A DNA stretch of 64,000 bases from an uncultured Paracoccaceae bacterium (GTDB lineage: Bacteria > Pseudomonadota > Alphaproteobacteria > Rhodobacterales > Rhodobacteraceae): the NCBI GenBank assembly GCA_938028765.1, contig CALIZF010000004.1, positions 62,001-126,000 on the forward strand. Reading direction: 5' to 3'. The position numbers and the translations under genes were made by a program. Positions 62,636 through 64,000 of the stretch are shown here, piece by piece. Position 1 is the stretch's first letter. Every line of letters begins with the position of its first letter. Below the pieces are notes generated by a model. It saw nothing but the letters and a program-made list of their open reading frames with translations. It did no database searches and had not been told where the DNA came from.

Positions 62636-63454
62636 ACGCGGCGGTTCCTCAGCGCGCGCGGCCTCATCGGCCTCATCCTCGTCGCAGCGGTGGTCGCGGT
62701 GGCGGTCCTCGCCCCCCTGGTCATCCCGCCCGAATACGCGACCCGGATGGACATCCGCGCCCGCCTGTCGCCGCCCACCTGGACGCATCCGTTCGGCACC
62801 GACCAGCTGGGGCGCGACCTGATGTATCGCGTGCTGCTCGGCGCGCAGACCTCGCTCGGGATCGCCGTCGCGGCGGTCGGCATCAGCATCGTGCTCGGCC
62901 TGCACCTCGGGCTGATCTCGCGCTATTACGGGGGGCGGCTCGACAACGTGCTGATGCGGCTGGTCGATGCCTTCCTCAGCTTTACGGCGCTTCTTCTGGC
63001 GCCGACGATCTCGGCCGTGCTGGGGCCGAACGTGCAGAACACGATCATCGCCATCGGCGTCGCATTTACCCCATACCTTGCCCGGATCGTCCGGGGCGAG
63101 GCGCTGCGCGTCGCCGCCATGCCCTATGTAAAGGCAGCGCGGTCGGCCGGCACGCGCGACCTGCCGATGATGACGCGGCACATCCTGCCCAACATCATGC
63201 CCGCGATCATCGTGCAGGCGACCATCAGCCTTGCCTTCGCAATCCTCGCCGAGGCGGGGTTGTCGTTCCCGGGCCTCGGCACGCAGCCCCCGTCGGCATC
63301 CTGGGGCCTCATGATCCTGGCCAGCCGCGACTACCTCGACCGCGGGTCGTGGACGGCGCTGGTGCGGGGCCTTGCGGTGGCGCTGACGGTGCTGGGGCTG
63401 AACCTTCTGGGCGATGTGCTGCGCGACGTGCTGGATCCGAGGGCGAAGCGATGA
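62636..63454 (+). CDS. Peptide ABC transporter permease (DppC type), start codon apparently lost
   Basis: The coding frame runs from just after the previous stop to a TGA, about 272 codons. The first membrane span needs codons from about 62636 (RRFLSARGLIGLILVAAVV), but no ATG, GTG or TTG lies before 62690, a GTG inside the span. The codon at 62636 is ACG, one base from ATG. The rest is normal: PTWTHPFGTDQLGRDL, the EAA loop RVAAMPYVKAARSAGTRDL and FPGLGTQPPSASWG. It overlaps the ATPase gene (ATGA). Confidence 0.75.
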   Translation, partial: TRRFLSARGLIGLILVAAVVAVAVLAPLVIPPEYATRMDIRARLSPPTWTHPFGTDQLGRDLMYRVLLGAQTSLGIAVAAVGISIVLGLHLGLISRYYGGRLDNVLMRLVDAFLSFTALLLAPTISAVLGPNVQNTIIAIGVAFTPYLARIVRGEALRVAAMPYVKAARSAGTRDLPMMTRHILPNIMPAIIVQATISLAFAILAEAGLSFPGLGTQPPSASWGLMILASRDYLDRGSWTALVRGLAVALTVLGLNLLGDVLRDVLDPRAKR

Positions 63455-64000
63455 CCGAGCCGCTGGTCGAGATCGAGGGCCTCCGGGTCGAGTTCGCGGG
63501 TGAGGCGGGCATCGTCGCGGGGGTCGAGGACGTGTCGCTGACCGTCGCCCCCGGCGAGACGGTGTGCATCGTCGGCGAATCGGGGTCGGGCAAGTCGGTC
63601 ACCTCGCTGGCGCTGATGCGGCTGGTCGAGTTCGGCGGCGGGCGGATCGCGGGGGGCGCACTGCGCCTGCGCCGCCGCGACGGGCGCGTGACCGACCTTG
63701 CCCGCGCCGGCGAGGCCGAAATGCGCGACATCCGCGGCGGCGAGATCGGGATGATCTTCCAGGAGCCGATGACGGCCCTGAACCCGGTGTTCACCATCGG
63801 GCGGCAGCTGACCGACGGGCTGATGCTGCACAAGGGCCTGGACGACGCCGCCGCCGAGGCCCGCGCGCTGGACCTGTTGCGCACCGTGCGGATCCCCGAA
63901 CCGGAACGGCGGCTGGCGCAGTATCCGAATGAACTGTCGGGCGGCATGCGGCAGCGGGTGGTGATCGCCATGGCGGTCGCCTGCGAGCCGCGCCTTCTGA
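63451..64000 (+). CDS. Peptide ABC transporter ATP-binding protein (DppD type), partial
   Basis: The window ends after 183 codons, before the Walker B strand is complete. Walker A is VGESGSGKSVTSLALMRL, the Q-loop is MIFQEPMTALNPVFTIG (quoted), and the signature is LSGGMRQRV. The MTALNP motif marks the oligopeptide/dipeptide class. The visible part is intact, unlike the genes before it. A second ATPase is probably beyond the window. Confidence 0.93.
   Translation, partial: MTEPLVEIEGLRVEFAGEAGIVAGVEDVSLTVAPGETVCIVGESGSGKSVTSLALMRLVEFGGGRIAGGALRLRRRDGRVTDLARAGEAEMRDIRGGEIGMIFQEPMTALNPVFTIGRQLTDGLMLHKGLDDAAAEARALDLLRTVRIPEPERRLAQYPNELSGGMRQRVVIAMAVACEPRLL

Noticed and set aside
1-64000. CRISPR array, tRNA/rRNA genes, transposase or phage genes
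   Set aside because: No regularly spaced repeats, no cloverleaf-like or rRNA-like stretch and no recombinase motifs noticed when reading both strands; a tRNA scan could still be run to confirm.

Overview
This window is high-GC alphaproteobacterial chromosome. Gene content and order point to the Rhodobacteraceae (Paracoccaceae), the Rhodobacter/Paracoccus lineage; I cannot fix the genus. The pointers are regB divergent from senC-regA-hvrA, the rho-mnmE-mnmG-rsmG-parA-parB block with parS sites, maf-aroE-coaE-dnaQ facing secB, and tsaE-amgK-murU-addB-addA-trxA. Most genes are core housekeeping functions packed with 1-10 bp overlaps.

Layout. Positions 1-6.4 kb hold a quinone-cofactor island on the + strand: the end of an unidentified gene, a secreted YVTN beta-propeller protein, a small secreted protein, an ABC-2 type transporter pair, then pqqABCDE for PQQ synthesis. 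From 6.7 to 10.4 kb are pyrF, trmO, a class IV aminotransferase, a secreted msrA and a ribokinase-type gene. From 10.5 to 17.4 kb are mutS, grpE and hrcA, rph, rdgB and hemW. From 17.4 to 24.8 kb a leftward block runs hemJ, rho, mnmE, mnmG, rsmG, parA, parB. Three parS palindromes lie in it or beside it, each overlapping a gene start or a gene junction. The 24.81-25.23 kb gap carries clustered DnaA-box-like 9-mers, and the gene strand switches there. It is my candidate for the replication origin (oriC).

To the right of it are maf, aroE, coaE, dnaQ, secB, fxsA, a Tim44-domain gene, mltA, smr, a lipoprotein hydrolase, hslU and hslV with a membrane-protein gene between them, an orphan glycosyltransferase-like gene, a very small gene with its own terminator, trxA, addAB, the peptidoglycan-recycling pair murU/amgK, and tsaE. 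A kinase-less PAS protein, the RegB/RegA redox regulon and hvrA follow. Next come a 1817-residue alpha-2-macroglobulin with pbpC.

The last 5.6 kb is a + strand amidase / oligopeptide ABC-transporter operon. It is visibly broken in the sequence given: a frameshift in the amidase, three single-base shifts in the binding protein, a 22-bp tandem duplication in the first permease, and no usable start codon for the second permease. No comparable damage was seen in the preceding 58 kb, so this is either local pseudogene decay or a local sequence-quality problem.

I found no CRISPR array, transposase, phage gene, tRNA or rRNA. I did not find a clearly novel defence or mobile system. The observations most worth a second look are the oriC/parS architecture, the damaged operon with its 22-bp duplication, the tiny gene at 36.6 kb, the PAS-only protein next to regB, and the membrane gene inside hslVU.
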